This document shows positions 5,614 to 7,306 of a stretch of 7,306 bases of DNA, piece after piece. This DNA is from Aphodousia sp048520025. Its GTDB lineage: Bacteria; Pseudomonadota; Gammaproteobacteria; Burkholderiales; Burkholderiaceae_F. Position numbers and translations under genes: made by a program. A model generated the notes under the pieces. That model was not told the origin of the DNA and did no database searches. It saw only the letters and a program-made list of their open reading frames with translations. Numbering within the stretch: the first letter of the stretch is position 1; every line of letters starts with the position of its first letter. The stretch spans positions 1-7,306 of the forward strand of contig DBFZTP010000110.1 of the NCBI GenBank assembly GCA_048520025.1, in the 5' to 3' direction.

Positions 5614-7248
5614 ATGTCTGCTAAGCAAGTGCTTTTTGGTGAAGACGGCCGCGTCCGTATGGTTCGCGGTATTAACACGTTGGCTAACGCCGTTAAGGTA
5701 ACGTTGGGCCCGAAGGGTCGTAACGTTGTGCTCGATCGTAACTTCGGTAGCCCGTTGGTGACGAAGGACGGTGTGACGGTTGCCCGCGAAATCGAATTGA
5801 AAGATAAGTTTGAAAACATGGGCGCTCAAATGGTCCGCGAAGTGGCTTCCAAGACCAATGACAACGCCGGTGACGGTACGACGACGGCTACGGTTTTGGC
5901 CCAAGCCATCGTGGTTGAAGGTATGAAGTTTGTTGCCGCCGGCATGAATCCGATGGATTTGAAGCGCGGTATCGACAAGGCTGTGGCTGTGGCTGTTGAA
6001 GAATTGAAAAAGCTCAGCAAGCCCGTGACGACCACCAAGGAAATCGCTCAAGTCGGTTCTATTTCTGCCAATAGTGATGTGGAAATCGGTGAAATCATCG
6101 CCGAAGCCATGGAAAAGGTCGGTAAGGAAGGCGTCATTACGGTTGAAGACGGCAAGTCCTTGAAGAACGAATTGGATGTGGTCGAAGGTATGCAATTTGA
6201 CCGCGGTTACTTGTCTCCGTACTTCATCACGAACCCGGACAAGCAAGTGGCTGTTTTGGATAACCCCTTCATCTTGTTGCACGACCAAAAGATCAGCAAC
6301 ATCCGTGACCTTTTGCCGATTTTGGAACAAGTCGCTAAGGCCGGTCGTCCGTTGATGATCATCACGGAAGACTTGGAAGGCGAAGCTTTGGCTACGTTGG
6401 TGGTCAATAGCTTGCGCGGCATCTTGAAGGTCTGCGCTGTGAAGGCTCCGGGCTTTGGTGACCGTCGTAAGGCCACGCTCGAAGATATCGCTATCTTGAC
6501 GGGTGGTACGTTGATCACGAAGGATCTCGGTTTGTCCTTGGATAAGACGACGCTCGAACACTTGGGTCAAGCCAAGCGCATCGAAGTCAACAAGGAAAAC
6601 ACGACCATCATCAATGGCGCAGGTAACCCTGAATTGATCGAAGCCCGTGTGAAGAACATCCGCACGCAAATCGACGCAGTGACGTCTGACTACGATCGTG
6701 AAAAGCTCCAAGAGCGCGTGGCTAAGTTGGCCGGTGGCGTTGCCTTGTTGAAGATCGGTGCTGCTACCGAAGTCGAAATGAAGGAAAAGAAGGCTCGCGT
6801 TGACGACCCATTGCATGCTACGCGTGCTGCTGTTGAAGAAGGCGTGGTTCCTGGCGGTGGTGTTGCTCTCGTTCGTGCTCAAAAGGCTGTTGCCGGTCTT
6901 AAGGGTGACAACGAAGAACAAACGGCCGGTATCAAGATCGTTTTGCGTGCCATGGAAGAACCGATGCGTCAAATCGTCTCCAACGCCGGTCTCGAACCGA
7001 GCGTCGTTGTGAACGCTGTCGCTAACGGCGAAGGCAACTACGGCTTTAACGCTCAAACGAGCTCCTATGGCGACATGATCGAAATGGGCGTGTTGGATCC
7101 GACGAAGGTAACGCGTACGGCTTTGCAAAACGCCGCTTCCGTTGCCAGCTTGATCTTGACGACGGATTGCATGATTGGTGATTTGCCTGAAGATGTTAAG
7201 CCGATGCCCTCCGGCATGGGTGGCATGGACGGCATGCCGATGATGTAA
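5614..7248 (+). CDS. groEL: Chaperonin GroEL (Cpn60)
   Basis: This 544-residue subunit of the tetradecameric ATP-driven folding chamber aligns almost without gaps to E. coli GroEL (548). The nucleotide site is intact: TLGPKGRNV at 30-38, D52 in TKDGV, the GDGTTT loop with D87 at 86-91, and D398 (VDDPLHATRAAVEEG), the ATP-hydrolysis aspartate. The apical domain carries YLSPYFITNP and the ISNIRDLLPILE and EGEALATLVVN segments that line the substrate and GroES binding groove. The C-terminus is a short Gly-Met tail (GMGGMDGMPMM), shorter and less regular than the E. coli GGM repeats and interrupted by Asp and Pro. GGAG at 5601-5604 precedes the ATG by nine bases. It is the second gene of the groESL operon. 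Codon use is strongly biased, as expected for a highly expressed gene. Confidence 0.98.
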   Translation: MSAKQVLFGEDGRVRMVRGINTLANAVKVTLGPKGRNVVLDRNFGSPLVTKDGVTVAREIELKDKFENMGAQMVREVASKTNDNAGDGTTTATVLAQAIVVEGMKFVAAGMNPMDLKRGIDKAVAVAVEELKKLSKPVTTTKEIAQVGSISANSDVEIGEIIAEAMEKVGKEGVITVEDGKSLKNELDVVEGMQFDRGYLSPYFITNPDKQVAVLDNPFILLHDQKISNIRDLLPILEQVAKAGRPLMIITEDLEGEALATLVVNSLRGILKVCAVKAPGFGDRRKATLEDIAILTGGTLITKDLGLSLDKTTLEHLGQAKRIEVNKENTTIINGAGNPELIEARVKNIRTQIDAVTSDYDREKLQERVAKLAGGVALLKIGAATEVEMKEKKARVDDPLHATRAAVEEGVVPGGGVALVRAQKAVAGLKGDNEEQTAGIKIVLRAMEEPMRQIVSNAGLEPSVVVNAVANGEGNYGFNAQTSSYGDMIEMGVLDPTKVTRTALQNAASVASLILTTDCMIGDLPEDVKPMPSGMGGMDGMPMM

Positions 7249-7306
7249 TCGGTTCCATAAGAATTTGATTCCTTGATCAAAAAAGCGATCCGAGACATGA
7301 TGTTTT
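7249..7306. other. Intergenic tail after groEL, terminator probably cut
   Basis: No gene starts in these 58 bases. TTTGAT at 7264-7269 can pair with ATCAAA at 7276-7281 in a weak 6-bp hairpin with no T-run. AAAAAAGCGATCCG at 7279-7292 looks like the A-tract and left arm of a bidirectional terminator whose right arm (CGGATCGC plus T residues) would lie just beyond the window edge. That reading is a guess from layout, because the pairing arm cannot be seen. Confidence 0.3.

Noticed and set aside
5569..7128. A 519-codon open frame on the minus strand opposite groEL
   Set aside because: groEL is certain on the plus strand. The open antisense frame follows from its strongly biased codon set, which rarely yields stop codons in reverse. 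The translation is rich in His/Arg/Phe and resembles no family, and no Shine-Dalgarno or promoter supports it.
1..7306. Mobile elements, CRISPR arrays, tRNA or rRNA genes, defence or toxin modules
   Set aside because: No direct-repeat arrays, transposase motifs, terminal inverted repeats or tRNA-like cloverleaf were seen. Nearly all of the window is taken up by six intact housekeeping or metabolic genes.

Overview
The window reads as a compact chromosomal segment of a Gram-negative proteobacterium. A class 2 (about 270-residue) PyrF, a groES-groEL pair behind a textbook sigma-32 promoter, and a periplasmic PBP4-type peptidase all fit a betaproteobacterium. Moderate GC, near-exclusive CAA for Gln, and heavy use of TTG (Leu) and GAA/AAG suggest a host-associated Burkholderiales lineage such as Sutterellaceae (Parasutterella-like). 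That placement is inference from gene content and codon habit, not from a search.

Layout, left to right. Positions 1-181 form a leader with several inverted repeats and no convincing gene. iadA (isoaspartyl dipeptidase, +) follows at 182-1327 and ends at a strong intrinsic terminator (1356-1390). A short promoter region with a dyad between its -35 and -10 boxes precedes an AbgA-like M20 amidohydrolase (+, 1466-2734). This gene converges on pyrF (-, 2794-3612), and the two share a perfect 11-bp hairpin at 2747-2774. Upstream of pyrF on the same strand lies dacB (PBP4-type D-Ala-D-Ala carboxypeptidase/endopeptidase, -, 3670-5106). dacB diverges from groES (+, 5285-5572) and groEL (+, 5614-7248). 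The last 58 bases are intergenic and probably contain the start of a terminator that is cut by the window edge.

Functionally, the first two genes are metal-dependent amide hydrolases. They would release amino acids from damaged isoaspartyl peptides and from acyl-glutamate-type or peptide substrates, which suits scavenging of peptides. pyrF makes UMP, dacB trims peptidoglycan, and groESL is the chaperonin operon. All six genes are intact, with catalytic motifs in place.

Nothing here looks like a mobile element, CRISPR array or defence system, and I do not see a new multi-gene system. The observations most worth a second look are regulatory: the groESL heat-shock promoter embedded in the dacB translation-initiation region, and dyad operators at the iadA, abgA-like, pyrF and dacB/groES promoters.
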